Shown: positions 51,808-60,407 of the stretch, one piece after another
How the letters are laid out: every line of letters begins with the position of its first letter
How positions within the stretch are numbered: position 1 is the stretch's first letter
Assembly (NCBI GenBank): GCA_036269135.1
Contig: DATASQ010000057.1
Coordinates: 71,566-135,565 of the forward strand
DNA length: 64,000 nucleotides
Direction: 5' to 3'
DNA from: Palsa-343 sp036269135
Lineage (GTDB): Bacteria; Acidobacteriota; Terriglobia; Terriglobales; Acidobacteriaceae
Made by a program: the position numbers and the translations under genes
The notes under the pieces: generated by a model
Told to the model about the DNA's origin: nothing
The model's input: only the letters and a program-made list of their open reading frames with translations
Database searches by the model: none

Positions 51808-51813
51808 TAGGCT
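51808..51813 (+). promoter_or_regulatory. candidate -10 element (TAGGCT) of recX
   Basis: TAGGCT ends 6 nt before the recX ATG, again with no ribosome-binding site. Confidence 0.3.
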
Positions 51814-51819
51814 GATCGC

Positions 51820-52380
51820 ATGCGCTCTCGCAACCGCAAGCCGGCCATTCTGGAGGAGCCCGCGCTCTACGAGTATGCCGTGCGCCTCCTCGGCCAGCAG
51901 ATGCGCACGATTGCCGAGGTGAAGCGCCTGCTGCGGCGCCGCGTGGAGCTCGGCGAGCCGGGGGAAGCAAAAATGAGCGCCGTGATCGCCCGCCTGAAAG
52001 AACACCGCTATCTCGACGATGCCGCCTATGCCCAGGATTATGCGAGGCTGCGCCAGGAAAACGCGAGTCTGGGCCGGCGCCGCGTCCAGCAGGACCTGAT
52101 GCGCAAAGGCGTGCAGAGTCCGTTGATTGCCATTACTCTCGAAGCCACCTACGAAAATGTCGACGAGGAGGAACTGGCCCGCCGGCATCTGGAGCGGAAG
52201 CGCGTGGCAAAGCCGCAGAACGACAAAGAAGCGGCACGGGTGATGCGGATGCTGGCGCGGGCGGGCTTCTCAACCGGCATCATTTATCGAATTCTGCGAC
52301 GATGGGAAGTCCCGGAGGAAGCGCTCACACCTCTGGAGTCAATGGACAGCGGCGGCGGCGAGAGCGAATCCGAAAGCTGA
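51820..52380 (+). CDS. recX: regulatory protein RecX
   Basis: A 186-residue RecX homologue, which binds RecA filaments and limits recombination. It has the three-helix repeats of the family: YEYAVRLLGQQMRTIAEVKRLLRRR, LKEHRYLDDAAYAQDYARLR with RRRVQQDLMRKGV, and MRMLARAGFSTGIIYRILRR. No recA is in the window. The short C-terminal tail is Gly/Glu/Ser-rich. Confidence 0.92.
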   Translation: MRSRNRKPAILEEPALYEYAVRLLGQQMRTIAEVKRLLRRRVELGEPGEAKMSAVIARLKEHRYLDDAAYAQDYARLRQENASLGRRRVQQDLMRKGVQSPLIAITLEATYENVDEEELARRHLERKRVAKPQNDKEAARVMRMLARAGFSTGIIYRILRRWEVPEEALTPLESMDSGGGESESES

Positions 52381-52509
52381 AAGCTCCGCCGCCAGGCTCA
52401 ATCTGAACGGCGGATGCGGGAAATCCTGAGTTGCCCCTGCTCCCCCGCCGATCCGCCCATCGGAAGCAGAAGGGCCTCCGCAAAATTCCAGTTCGGGAAC
52501 GTTTCGACT

Positions 52510-53772
52510 GTGCCGATCTTCGCTCTTCTCAGCACGCTTGTTTGTCTCGCCGCGGCATTCACCTTCGTGAGCCGGCGATACCTCCGCCTGCCGGCGACCG
52601 TCGGAGTCATGCTGCTGTCGCTGGGAATGTCCGCAGTGGTCGCCGTGGCCGGCCACGCCGTTCCCGGTCTGCACGAGCGCGCCGCTGGATTCATCAATCA
52701 CATCAATTTCTCCGCCGTGGTCCTTCACGGAATGCTTGCATTCCTGCTCTTCGCCGGCGCGCTGAACCTCAACCTCAGCGACCTGGCAAAGCAGAAGGCC
52801 GCCGTTGCCGCCCTTGCCACCTTCGGCACGCTGTTCTCGGCGGTCCTCGTCGCCTTGTCCACGAAGGGCATTCTCAGCCTCACCGGTTTCACCGCGTCTT
52901 TTGTCGCCTGCCTTCTTTTCGGCGCTCTCATATCACCCACCGACCCCATCGCGGTGCTGGAGATGCTGCGGCGCGTCGGCGCCCCTGCGCAACTGGAAGC
53001 CCAACTAACCGGCGAATCGCTCTTCAACGACGGCGTAGGCGCGGTGCTCTTCCTCACGCTCCTGGAATCGTTTAACCAGGGGAAACAGCTTTCCGTCGGA
53101 TCATTTACCTGGCACCTGCTCATCGAGTCCGGCGGTGGCGTCGGCCTGGGACTCGGACTGGGCTACATCGTCTACAGGCTCCTGCGCTCGCTCGACAGCT
53201 ATCGCACGGAGGTCCTGCTGACGCTGGCCCTCGCCATGGGCGGTTATGCAATCGCTGACGCGCTCCATCTCTCCGCTCCGCTGGAAGCGGTGGCCTCGGG
53301 ACTGGTGGTAGGGGGACGCGCCCGGGCCCTGGCCATGTCGCCCACCACCCGCGATCACGTGGACGATTTCTGGGACCTGGTGGATACCATCATGAACGTG
53401 ATCCTCTTCCTGCTCCTGGGTCTGGAGCTGCTCGCCATGCCCTGGAAGGCGACGTATGTCTACGCAGGACTGCTGGCGATTCCGGTCGTGCTCGGCGCTC
53501 GCTGGCTCAGCGTCGTCACGTCGCTGGGCATGGTTCGTGCGTTTCACAAACCGGCGCGCGGGGCCATTTCGGTGCTCACCTGGGGCGGGCTGCGCGGAGG
53601 GCTGGCGGTGGCCCTGGCTTTGGCTCTGCCGGCGGGAACTCTTCACAATCAACTGCTGGCCATTACCTATGTGATCGTGGTCTTTTCCGTGGTGGTCCAG
53701 GGGCTCACCATGACCTCGCTCCTGCGCCGATTAGGGCTTTCCTCGCCGGCCGAACGGTTCTCCCATTCCTGA
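52510..53772 (+). CDS. Na+/H+ antiporter, CPA1 (NhaP-like) family
   Basis: A 420-residue antiporter with about twelve hydrophobic helices. The ion-binding core is clear: GALISPTDPIAVLEML and TGESLFNDGVGAVLF, with the later LTWGGLRGGLAVALALALP conserved in CPA1 exchangers. The chosen GTG start places helix 1 at the N-terminus; an ATG at 52414 in the same frame would add 32 mostly non-hydrophobic residues. It exports Na+ or K+ in exchange for protons and helps pH homeostasis. Confidence 0.9.
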   Translation: MPIFALLSTLVCLAAAFTFVSRRYLRLPATVGVMLLSLGMSAVVAVAGHAVPGLHERAAGFINHINFSAVVLHGMLAFLLFAGALNLNLSDLAKQKAAVAALATFGTLFSAVLVALSTKGILSLTGFTASFVACLLFGALISPTDPIAVLEMLRRVGAPAQLEAQLTGESLFNDGVGAVLFLTLLESFNQGKQLSVGSFTWHLLIESGGGVGLGLGLGYIVYRLLRSLDSYRTEVLLTLALAMGGYAIADALHLSAPLEAVASGLVVGGRARALAMSPTTRDHVDDFWDLVDTIMNVILFLLLGLELLAMPWKATYVYAGLLAIPVVLGARWLSVVTSLGMVRAFHKPARGAISVLTWGGLRGGLAVALALALPAGTLHNQLLAITYVIVVFSVVVQGLTMTSLLRRLGLSSPAERFSHS

Positions 53773-53782
53773 ACGAGTGTGC

Positions 53783-53788
53783 TATTCT
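53783..53788 (+). promoter_or_regulatory. candidate extended -10 element (TGC-TATTCT) of the B12-binding subunit gene
   Basis: TATTCT with TG one base upstream ends 11 nt before the ATG at 53800. Confidence 0.4.
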
Positions 53789-53799
53789 TCAGCGTTCCT

Positions 53800-54237
53800 A
53801 TGTCTGACCGCACTACGCCCATTCGCGTTTTGGTGGCCAAACCTGGCCTCGACGGCCACGACCGTGGCGCTAAAGTCATTGCCCGGGCGCTGCGCGACGC
53901 CGGCATGGAGGTCATCTACACCGGCCTGCGCCAGACGCCGGAGATGATCGTCAATGCGGCGCTCCAGGAAGATGTGGACTGCGTCGGCCTCAGCATCCTC
54001 TCCGGCGCGCACAACGCCATCGTCCCCCGCATCACGGCCATGCTGAAAGAAAAGGGCGCTACCGACATTCTGGTCGTGCTGGGCGGAACCATCCCCGAGC
54101 AGGATCTTGGTTTTCTGCGCGAAAAAGGTGTCTCTGCGGTCTTCGGCCCCGGCACTTCGCTGGATACCGTCGTGCGCTTCATCCGGGACAACGTGCAGGC
54201 GAAAGGCGTCGAGATTCGGGATCATCCGTTGCAGTGA
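53800..54237 (+). CDS. methylmalonyl-CoA mutase small (B12-binding) subunit-like protein
   Basis: A 145-residue stand-alone cobalamin-binding domain. The base-off B12 motif is present: GLDGHDRGAKVIARALRDAGMEVIYTG, with LSILSGAHNAIVP and VLGGTIPEQDL following. In split mutases this subunit pairs with a separate catalytic subunit to isomerise methylmalonyl-CoA or related acyl-CoAs. The catalytic subunit and the MeaB chaperone are not in this window. Confidence 0.92.
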   Translation: MSDRTTPIRVLVAKPGLDGHDRGAKVIARALRDAGMEVIYTGLRQTPEMIVNAALQEDVDCVGLSILSGAHNAIVPRITAMLKEKGATDILVVLGGTIPEQDLGFLREKGVSAVFGPGTSLDTVVRFIRDNVQAKGVEIRDHPLQ

Positions 54238-54252
54238 TGCTGAGCCTCTCGC

Positions 54253-54630
54253 TCAGGAAATCACGGTCGCCTGGGCCGCGATGACCTGCCACCGCTCTCC
54301 CGATGAGGCTGCCCACACTCGCGTAAATCGAAAGTCGCCGTTCGCGGGATGACCGGCCCAGGTCCCTGCAATCTGCGTTCGCACCGTCACGATCGCGAGG
54401 TTTTCACGGACGACCATGCGCTGCTCGGAACGCTGCAGACTCTCGATCCTGAGCAGGCCCGAGCGATGCGCCGACAGATCTTCTTCTCTACGCAGCACCT
54501 GGCCCAGGTGATTCGTAAAGACGAGATGAGGGGAGAGCAGGCTGCCGAGAGCCTTTGTATCCGAGGCCAGCATCGCCGCGCATAACCGGTCCTCCAGCCC
54601 GAGAATCAGAGCCTCAATCGTCTGCGACAT
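54253..54630 (-). CDS. SnoaL/NTF2-like protein (DUF4440 type)
   Basis: A 125-residue protein with the cone-shaped NTF2 fold pattern: an N-terminal helix (IEALILGLEDRLCAAMLASD), the LLSPHLVFTNHLGQVL strand-turn, and paired strands RMVVRENLAIVTVRTQIAGTW and RWQVIAAQATVIS. Similar proteins are small enzymes or structural partners with no single function. An in-frame ATG at 54666 would overlap the upstream CoA-binding gene by 19 nt; 54630 keeps the genes just apart. Confidence 0.72.
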   Translation of the reverse strand: MSQTIEALILGLEDRLCAAMLASDTKALGSLLSPHLVFTNHLGQVLRREEDLSAHRSGLLRIESLQRSEQRMVVRENLAIVTVRTQIAGTWAGHPANGDFRFTRVWAASSGERWQVIAAQATVIS

Positions 54631-54647
54631 ATCCCGTTGTATCGCAA

Positions 54648-55076
54648 TCAGCTTTGGCTTCTCCACCCCGCCGCCATCCGCTCCTTCAGAATGCAGCGGT
54701 CCATCACCACCTTGATGCCGGCGGCCTCCGCCCAGGAGGCGGCTTCGTCATGGACCACGCCTTCCTGCAGCCAGAGGTAAGGGACTTTCAGCCGGATCGC
54801 GTCTTTCACAACCTCCGGCACGTGCTCCGGCGCGCGAAAGACGTTGACCAGCTCGACCGCGCCTCCGGCTGACGCTACCGCTTCGTCCAGATCCGGAAAC
54901 GCCTTCTCGCTCAGCGCGCTGTCAATCTGCGGATTCACCGGGATGATTCGATAACCCTGGCTCTGCATATAGCGGGAGACGCCCAGCGAGGCACGTCCCT
55001 CGCGGTTGGTCAGGCCGACAACGGCGATGGTTCGGGTGCGGTCGAGAATCTCGCGGATCGTGGCAGGCTCGTTCAT
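54648..55076 (-). CDS. CoA-binding protein (YccU family)
   Basis: A 142-residue Rossmann-fold CoA-binding protein with TRTIAVVGLTNREGRASLGVSRYMQSQGYRIIPVNP, VELVNVFRAPEHVPEVV and LWLQEGVVHDEAASWAEAAGIKVVMDRC. The first ATG in frame (55112) adds 12 residues; family alignment favours 55076. Role unknown; in related proteins the conserved glycine-rich loop binds acetyl-CoA or CoA. Confidence 0.85.
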   Translation of the reverse strand: MNEPATIREILDRTRTIAVVGLTNREGRASLGVSRYMQSQGYRIIPVNPQIDSALSEKAFPDLDEAVASAGGAVELVNVFRAPEHVPEVVKDAIRLKVPYLWLQEGVVHDEAASWAEAAGIKVVMDRCILKERMAAGWRSQS

Positions 55077-55146
55077 CGTTGATGAGATGCGGACCGGCTG
55101 CATGGGTCGCAAAAGAGCCGGCCTTCAGGACGGGAAGAAGCTCGCT

Positions 55147-55899
55147 CTAGTAATTCACAATCTTCGCAAACGACTGCGCGTCCAGGCTCGCTCCACCCAC
55201 CAGGCCTCCATCGATTTCCGCTTCGGACATCAGCGCCGTTGCGTTCTCCGGCTTCACGCTGCCGCCGTACAGGATACGCACCGCTTCCGCGACGTTGGCT
55301 CCCAGAATCTGCGCCACTTCGCCACGGATGACCGTGTGCGCCTCCGAGGCGATCTGCGGTGTGGCCGTCTTGCCGGTCCCAATCGCCCATACCGGCTCGT
55401 AAGCGATCACGATGGGGGCTGCCTCGGCCGCCTGGATGCCCGCCAACACCCCGCGAGTCTGGCGCAGCAGGACCTCCTCGGTCTTCCCCGCCTCTCTTTC
55501 AGCCAGGACCTCGCCCACGCAAACAATCGGCACCAGGCCGTGTTGCAGGGCGGTCTTCAGCTTCTTATTGATGATCTCGTCGGTTTCCCCGAAATACTGC
55601 CGCCGCTCGGAATGCCCCAGAATCACATGCGTGGCGCCAATAGCCTTCAGCATCAGCGGCGAAGTCTCTCCCGTGTACGCGCCCTCGTCGGCAAAATGCA
55701 TGTTCTGCGCGCCTACGGCCACGCCCGACCCGGTCGCCGCCGCAATCACCACGGACAGCGAGGTAAACGAAGGACACAGGACAATTTCGTCCCGGGTGTG
55801 GTTTGCCACCAGGGGCAGAAAGTTCTTTGTGAATTCCTGAGCCTGGGCGGGCGTTTTGTACATCTTCCAGTTGGCAGCAATCAGCGGTTTCCGCGGCAT
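55147..55899 (-). CDS. tpiA: triosephosphate isomerase
   Basis: Interconverts dihydroxyacetone phosphate and glyceraldehyde-3-phosphate. The 250-residue product has the catalytic Lys in LIAANWKMYK, His in VILGHSERRQ and Glu in IAYEPVWAIGTGKTA, and the phosphate loop YGGSVKPENA with GGASL. The start at 55899 has GAGGGA 9 nt upstream; an upstream extension of the frame lacks homology. It is divergent from the PP2C gene. Confidence 0.98.
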   Translation of the reverse strand: MPRKPLIAANWKMYKTPAQAQEFTKNFLPLVANHTRDEIVLCPSFTSLSVVIAAATGSGVAVGAQNMHFADEGAYTGETSPLMLKAIGATHVILGHSERRQYFGETDEIINKKLKTALQHGLVPIVCVGEVLAEREAGKTEEVLLRQTRGVLAGIQAAEAAPIVIAYEPVWAIGTGKTATPQIASEAHTVIRGEVAQILGANVAEAVRILYGGSVKPENATALMSEAEIDGGLVGGASLDAQSFAKIVNY

Positions 55900-56014
55900 T
55901 TTCAGTAGTCCCTCACAGGCATTGTAGAAGACCGCCGATGATGCGAAGGTGATGTCCAATACAAGGTTGAGTACCCTCGTGTATCGTGATTCTGGCCGTA
56001 CTTACCCACGAACG

Positions 56015-56770
56015 ATGACCGAGAACCCCAGACTGCCGAAGGCGGTCGCTCGAACCAGCACCGGCAGGGTGCGCACCGGCAATGAAGATGCCTTCGGCTT
56101 TCTGCCCGACCACGGCATTTACGTGGTTTGCGACGGAATGGGCGGAGCCGCGGGTGGCGAAGTCGCCAGCCGGCTCGCCGTGGACACGGTTCTCCACCGC
56201 ATCGCCGCCGAGAATGGCGCCGGCAGCGCGCGCGACCGGATCCACGAGGCCATCACCGAGGCCAACCGCACGGTCCTGCAGCGGGCCGATCGCGAACCTG
56301 GCCTCTACGGCATGGGAACCACCCTGGTGGCGCTGATGGTCGGCCAGCAGCCTGATCCCGGCAAGGCCCTCATCGCGCATGCCGGGGACAGCCGCTGCTA
56401 TCTTTTCCGCCGTGGCCAGCTATCGCTCTGCACGCACGATCACTCCCTCGTCGATGAGCAGATGCGTCTGGGCACGATGACCCGCGAGGAAGCGGAGCGC
56501 TCGCCTTTCCGCAGCGTCATTACCCGCGCCATCGGCACCCAGGAAACCGTCTCCGAAGAAATCCTCGAAATGGACACCGAGGCGGGCGACCTTTTCCTGC
56601 TCTGTACCGACGGTCTCACCCGCGAGATATCCGAAGAAAGCATTGCCCGGGTCCTCGGCTCAGAAAACGACTTCCAGCGTGCCGCGGAACGTCTGGTGGA
56701 CGAAGCGAACGAGGCGGGCGGACGCGATAACGTCACCTGCCTGCTGGTCCACATGCCCGGCTCCGCGTGA
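56015..56770 (+). CDS. PP2C-family serine/threonine protein phosphatase
   Basis: A 251-residue cytoplasmic Stp1-like phosphatase with all metal-binding motifs: GRVRTGNEDAFGF, YVVCDGMGGAAGGEVAS, GMGTTLVAL, AHAGDSRCYLF, HDHSLVDEQMRLG and GRDNVTCLLV. It would reverse phosphorylation by Hanks-type kinases; no such kinase is in the window. It is 26 nt upstream of the hbd start and probably co-transcribed with it. Confidence 0.95.
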   Translation: MTENPRLPKAVARTSTGRVRTGNEDAFGFLPDHGIYVVCDGMGGAAGGEVASRLAVDTVLHRIAAENGAGSARDRIHEAITEANRTVLQRADREPGLYGMGTTLVALMVGQQPDPGKALIAHAGDSRCYLFRRGQLSLCTHDHSLVDEQMRLGTMTREEAERSPFRSVITRAIGTQETVSEEILEMDTEAGDLFLLCTDGLTREISEESIARVLGSENDFQRAAERLVDEANEAGGRDNVTCLLVHMPGSA

Positions 56771-56796
56771 GCCACAGCCCAACAAGAGGAAAGCGT

Positions 56797-57651
56797 ATGG
56801 CAGAAATCAGGAAAGTGGGCGTCCTGGGCGCCGGCACCATGGGCAACGGTATTGCTCACGTCTTCGCGCGCAGCGGATTCCCGGTGGTGCTCTGCGAAGT
56901 CGAGCAGCGCTTCCTGGATCGCGGACTGGAGGCGATCCGGAAGAACTTGAGCCGCGAGGCGGAGAAAGGGAAACTCTCCCAGGACGATGCTCAGTCGGCG
57001 CTGCAGCGAATCCAGGGCACTCTGGACCGCTCGTCTCTCACTTCGTGCGACGTCGTTGTGGAAGCCGCTACCGAGCGCTTCGAGATCAAACGCTCCCTTT
57101 TCCAGGACCTCGATGCCCTGCTGCCGGCCGAGGCCATTCTCGCCTCCAATACCTCCTCCATCTCCATCACGAAGCTCGCGGCGCAGACCGGCCGACCCGA
57201 TCGCGTCATCGGCATGCACTTCTTCAACCCGGTCCCGGTCATGAAGCTGGTCGAAGTGATTCGCGGACTGGCGACCTCGCAGGAAACCTTCGACAGCGTT
57301 CAGGCCCTTGCACAGAAGCTGGGCAAAACCCCTGTCGAAGTGAACGACGCGCCCGGGTTCGTCTCCAACCGCGTGCTCATGCCCCTGCTCAACGAGGCAA
57401 TGTACACGGTTATGGAGGGCGTGGCCACGCCGGAAGCCGTGGATGAAGTTTTTAAGCTGGGCATGGCTCATCCCATGGGCCCGCTTACGCTCGCCGACTT
57501 CATCGGCCTCGATGTCTGCCTGGACATCATGCGCGTGCTGCACGACGGGCTTGGCGATCCCAAGTACCGCCCGTGCCCGCTCCTGATCCGTATGGTGGAC
57601 GCCGGCTGGCTGGGTCGCAAAAGCGGACGCGGTTTCTACACTTACGAGTAG
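56797..57651 (+). CDS. hbd: 3-hydroxybutyryl-CoA dehydrogenase
   Basis: An NAD(P)-dependent 3-hydroxyacyl-CoA dehydrogenase of 284 residues, reducing acetoacetyl-CoA or oxidising 3-hydroxybutyryl-CoA. Motifs: VGVLGAGTMGNGIAHVFAR, ASNTSSISITKLA, HFFNPVPVMKLVEVIRG, NDAPGFVSNRVL and LADFIGLDVCLDI. AAGAGGAAAG precedes the ATG. A GTG at 56767 overlaps the phosphatase stop but gives ten extra residues with no homology. Confidence 0.95.
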   Translation: MAEIRKVGVLGAGTMGNGIAHVFARSGFPVVLCEVEQRFLDRGLEAIRKNLSREAEKGKLSQDDAQSALQRIQGTLDRSSLTSCDVVVEAATERFEIKRSLFQDLDALLPAEAILASNTSSISITKLAAQTGRPDRVIGMHFFNPVPVMKLVEVIRGLATSQETFDSVQALAQKLGKTPVEVNDAPGFVSNRVLMPLLNEAMYTVMEGVATPEAVDEVFKLGMAHPMGPLTLADFIGLDVCLDIMRVLHDGLGDPKYRPCPLLIRMVDAGWLGRKSGRGFYTYE

Positions 57652-57704
57652 CCTCTCGAGGTTCGCCCCTCGGGAAACCCGCTTCCTCCACACCGTTTCG
57701 TCGT

Positions 57705-58631
57705 ATGCTCCTCAATATGGTGCGGATGACGGTGCTGGCCAGCGGTTCGCGGGGCAACAGCACTCTTGTCGCCAGCTCCACCACGCGCATCCTGGTGGAT
57801 GCCGGCCTCTCCTGCCGCGAGCTGATGAAGCGGCTGCAGATCGCCGGCGAAGATCCTTCCGCCCTGGACGCCATCCTCATCACCCACGAACATCAGGACC
57901 ACGTGCAGGGCCTCGCCGTGACCGCCCGCCGGCTCGGCATTCCTGTTTACTGGACCGAACCGACGCATCGCGCCTGGGTGCGCTGGATGACCCCGCAGAA
58001 GCGCATCACCTATGCCGAATGGCTGGAGCGGCGCCGGGCCCGGGCCAATGCTTGTCCGGAACCCGGTCCACAGGAAATGGCCGCCGCCGAGGAACCTCTC
58101 AGCGAACCGCAAAAGGATCCAACCGCTCTGCCCGCTGTGCAGTACTTTCAATCCGGCAGCGGCTTCCGCATCGGCGACATCGCTGTCGTGCCCTTTACCA
58201 TCCCCCATGACGCCGTTGATCCCGTTGGATTTCTCTTCGAAACCGAGGGGGTTCGCATAGGATTGGCGACCGACCTGGGCTATATGCCATCCAATGTAAG
58301 TGTGCAGCTACGGGGATGCGATGTGCTGATGCTGGAATCCAATCACGATCTGGATATGCTGCGTGACGGCCCGTATCCCTGGGCGGTGAAACAGAGAGTG
58401 ATGTCTCGGGTGGGTCACTTGTCCAACGATGCCGCGGCGGACTTCCTGGCCAGGGGCTACGATGGCCAGGCGGCATGGGTTGTTCTGGCTCATCTGTCCG
58501 AAAACAACAACCTTCCAGAGCTGGCGCGCATTGCCGCTGAACACGCATTGCGCGATCGTATGAGTCTGCTGGCGAATCATCTTGTTCTCGCCGAACAGGA
58601 TCGTCCCATGGACGCTATTGTTCTGAAATGA
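57705..58631 (+). CDS. metallo-beta-lactamase-fold hydrolase (YycJ/WalJ type)
   Basis: A 308-residue MBL-fold protein whose metal site is intact, unlike the Tat-exported one at 15.6 kb: TVLASGSRGNSTLV at the N-terminus, then ITHEHQDHVQG (HxHxDH), FTIPHDAVDPVGF, ATDLGYMPSN and VLAHLSENNN. This resembles YycJ/WalJ exonuclease-like proteins that accompany wall or DNA-repair genes. A Pro/Ala/Glu-rich insertion (~residues 115-148) interrupts the domain. Further in-frame ATGs at 57717 and 57726 cannot be excluded. Confidence 0.88.
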   Translation: MLLNMVRMTVLASGSRGNSTLVASSTTRILVDAGLSCRELMKRLQIAGEDPSALDAILITHEHQDHVQGLAVTARRLGIPVYWTEPTHRAWVRWMTPQKRITYAEWLERRRARANACPEPGPQEMAAAEEPLSEPQKDPTALPAVQYFQSGSGFRIGDIAVVPFTIPHDAVDPVGFLFETEGVRIGLATDLGYMPSNVSVQLRGCDVLMLESNHDLDMLRDGPYPWAVKQRVMSRVGHLSNDAAADFLARGYDGQAAWVVLAHLSENNNLPELARIAAEHALRDRMSLLANHLVLAEQDRPMDAIVLK

Positions 58632-58647
58632 CAAGGGGTTATATAAT
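58618..58647 (+). promoter_or_regulatory. candidate promoter of the small-protein cluster
   Basis: TTGTTC (58618-58623) and a perfect TATAAT (58642-58647) with an 18-bp spacer. The expected transcript has a leader of ~80 nt before the ATG at 58735; GAGG precedes the ATG. Confidence 0.55.
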
Positions 58648-58734
58648 TAGAGATAGTCGCCCTTGCATTGGATTCTCACCTTCCGGGCTATTGCGGCTGC
58701 CGACGGGGGTGAGGGGAAAATGAGGACCTGAACG

Positions 58735-59187
58735 ATGAGCACATGCACCGATTCGGTCATCGGGGACATTCTTTCGAGCTGGCGCTACGATATTTCCGGC
58801 ATTTCGCCCGAGATGCGCACCGACTACGAGGAACACCTGAACAGTTGTGCCTGCTGCCGTTCCCGCCAGCGGTTGCACCGCTCCGTGGACGTGGCCCTGA
58901 TCAGTCTGAGCACCCTCTGCATCATTGCGTTTTTATTGGCTCTCGCTGTCATCCATCATGTCGAGCCGCTGCGCACTGCCGCGGTTGTGATGCACCTCGA
59001 CCATACGGCGGTGGTTCTCACGCTGCAGGCAGCCGCGATCGTCGGCCTGCTGGCTTCGCTGGCCGCCTGGATTCTTGTGGCCATCGCTACGCCGGCGCCT
59101 GTTTACCTCACGGGCGTTGCCATGGAACAGGCCCGCGTTCTCCAGGAACGTATCCCTGAAGAACTGCGCAGCCGCCTTCGCGCCTGA
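58735..59187 (+). CDS. small membrane protein with an anti-sigma-like zinc finger
   Basis: A 150-residue protein. Near the N-terminus, EEHLNSCACC gives an H-x3-C-x2-C pattern (H34, C38, C41) like the zinc finger of membrane anti-sigma factors. Two hydrophobic segments follow (about 53-72 and 94-115). No sigma-factor gene is next to it, so it may bind another partner or be an unpaired relative. Confidence 0.68.
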   Translation: MSTCTDSVIGDILSSWRYDISGISPEMRTDYEEHLNSCACCRSRQRLHRSVDVALISLSTLCIIAFLLALAVIHHVEPLRTAAVVMHLDHTAVVLTLQAAAIVGLLASLAAWILVAIATPAPVYLTGVAMEQARVLQERIPEELRSRLRA

Positions 59188-59286
59188 CATCCGGGGAATG
59201 GCTGCGATGGCAACCAGATTGTCAACTTAGTAACCACTGTCTATTCAGCAGCTTTTCCGAATCCTCTCGCCCCCTTCGCAACCTGA

Positions 59287-59300
59287 GTGACATTTGTCAC
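59287..59300. promoter_or_regulatory. inverted repeat GTGAC-ATTT-GTCAC
   Basis: A perfect 5-bp-arm dyad, followed at 59314-59331 by a related GCCATTTGTGACC copy. It lies ~75 nt before the small membrane-protein gene at 59373 and could be a regulator site. Confidence 0.35.
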
Positions 59301-59372
59301 ATCGTATGAATGTGGCCATTTGTGACCATTTGCCTGTCCTGCTGAATGGACGGGAGAAGGGAGCTGACAACC

Positions 59373-59579
59373 ATGATGCCCATCGATGCTGTTCGATTTC
59401 ATTCTGCTTTTGGAGAGGCCGACTATTGGCCTCGCGCTGAGGTTCGCTATCGTCCGTCCACAGAAATCGGTGAAGAGGAGCACCTGGCTCCCTCCCGGGG
59501 CGCCATTCTCGGCCTCGTTCTCGGCGGCCTCATGTGGGTGGGTCTGATTGCCGGATTTCGTGCCATTTTCGGGCTTTGA
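59373..59579 (+). CDS. small membrane protein
   Basis: A 68-residue protein. The C-terminal segment (about 45-66, ILGLVLGGLMWVGLIAGFRAIFGL) is one membrane helix; the N-terminus is acidic and aromatic (DYWPRAEVRYRPST). GGGAG lies about 12 nt before the first ATG; the codon directly after it is also ATG, so the start may be 59376. Function unknown. Confidence 0.55.
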   Translation: MMPIDAVRFHSAFGEADYWPRAEVRYRPSTEIGEEEHLAPSRGAILGLVLGGLMWVGLIAGFRAIFGL

Positions 59580-59972
59580 GCGTACGGCCGCGGGTGTGAG
59601 TCCGCTTCGGCGTCCGGCAGATCTGCTCGCCGTCAGGGCGTGAGAGATCTCCGCTCGGTTTGTACCCCTGCCACCGAAGCTCCGGAAAATCGAATCGATT
59701 ATTGAAGAGATTGAAGTTTTCACTGCGCGTCCGGCGGGCGCGGGCCTGCGTACAATTCATGTCGGCAGGACTCTCTGCCGGCACAACGTGGACAGCAGGC
59801 GCGGTCGTGCTCCGTCCCCGCCCAAAGGGAGTAGCATGGGGACCATTCGCCGCAGGCGAGCCCATCCGGTTGAACGGGATCGCGGGCACGGCGGAGCCGC
59901 AGGGCCATTGAGGATGCAGGACCTGATCGGGTGAACGGTCGCAGCCGAAGGTCTTTCTCGCGGAGTGTAAAC
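59580..59972. other. 393-bp gap between small membrane and exported-protein genes
   Basis: I see no gene here. A TACAAT hexamer (59751-59756) and the 8-bp-arm hairpin GTCGGCAG-GACTCT-CTGCCGGC (59761-59782) are the only notable sequences; they could be a promoter and a leader structure for the exported pair that follows. Confidence 0.45.
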
Positions 59973-60407
59973 GTGGCGAAGCTGTTTCGGACATGCGTGG
60001 CAGTGGGGCTGCTGCTGGCTGCCGGTTGCGCAGTGACTGGAAGGGCGCATGCTCAGGATCTGGCTCCCGGGCCCTCCGCCATGCAGGAGCTGCCTCCCAG
60101 ATCCGCGGAACCGCCAGCCGATCTATTCAGTGAATACAAGAACGACCCAATGATGTTGCACGCTCTTCGCGAGCAGGCGCGGCTGCGCGGCGAGGAGCGC
60201 CAGAAGCAGATCGTTGACGCCACCAATCTGCTGCTCCAGCTGGCTCAAGATCTGCGAACAGAGATCGCGAGTCCGTCGGCGGCCGACTCCACCAACAGCG
60301 AAAAACTGCGGCTGGAGCAGATCCAAAAGCTGGCACATCTCATTCAGAACCGGGAAAAAACCGAGGACAACGTTTCCTCGGACCTCGCCAAAGCGGGAGT
60401 GTGGTGA
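59973..60407 (+). CDS. small exported helical protein, member 1 of a pair
   Basis: A 144-residue exported protein. Start is GTG at 59973 with CGGAG 7 nt upstream; it gives a clear signal peptide ending near GRAHA. The C-terminal half is a coiled-coil-like helix (LLLQLAQDLRTEI ... LRLEQIQKLAHLIQN) that resembles the next gene's product, indicating paralogy. Its stop overlaps the next start by one base. Confidence 0.65.
   Translation: MAKLFRTCVAVGLLLAAGCAVTGRAHAQDLAPGPSAMQELPPRSAEPPADLFSEYKNDPMMLHALREQARLRGEERQKQIVDATNLLLQLAQDLRTEIASPSAADSTNSEKLRLEQIQKLAHLIQNREKTEDNVSSDLAKAGVW

Noticed and set aside
58618..58647. Search for tRNA or small RNA genes around strong promoters
   Set aside because: No cloverleaf-like sequence or T-loop motif was found in this or any other spacer I read.
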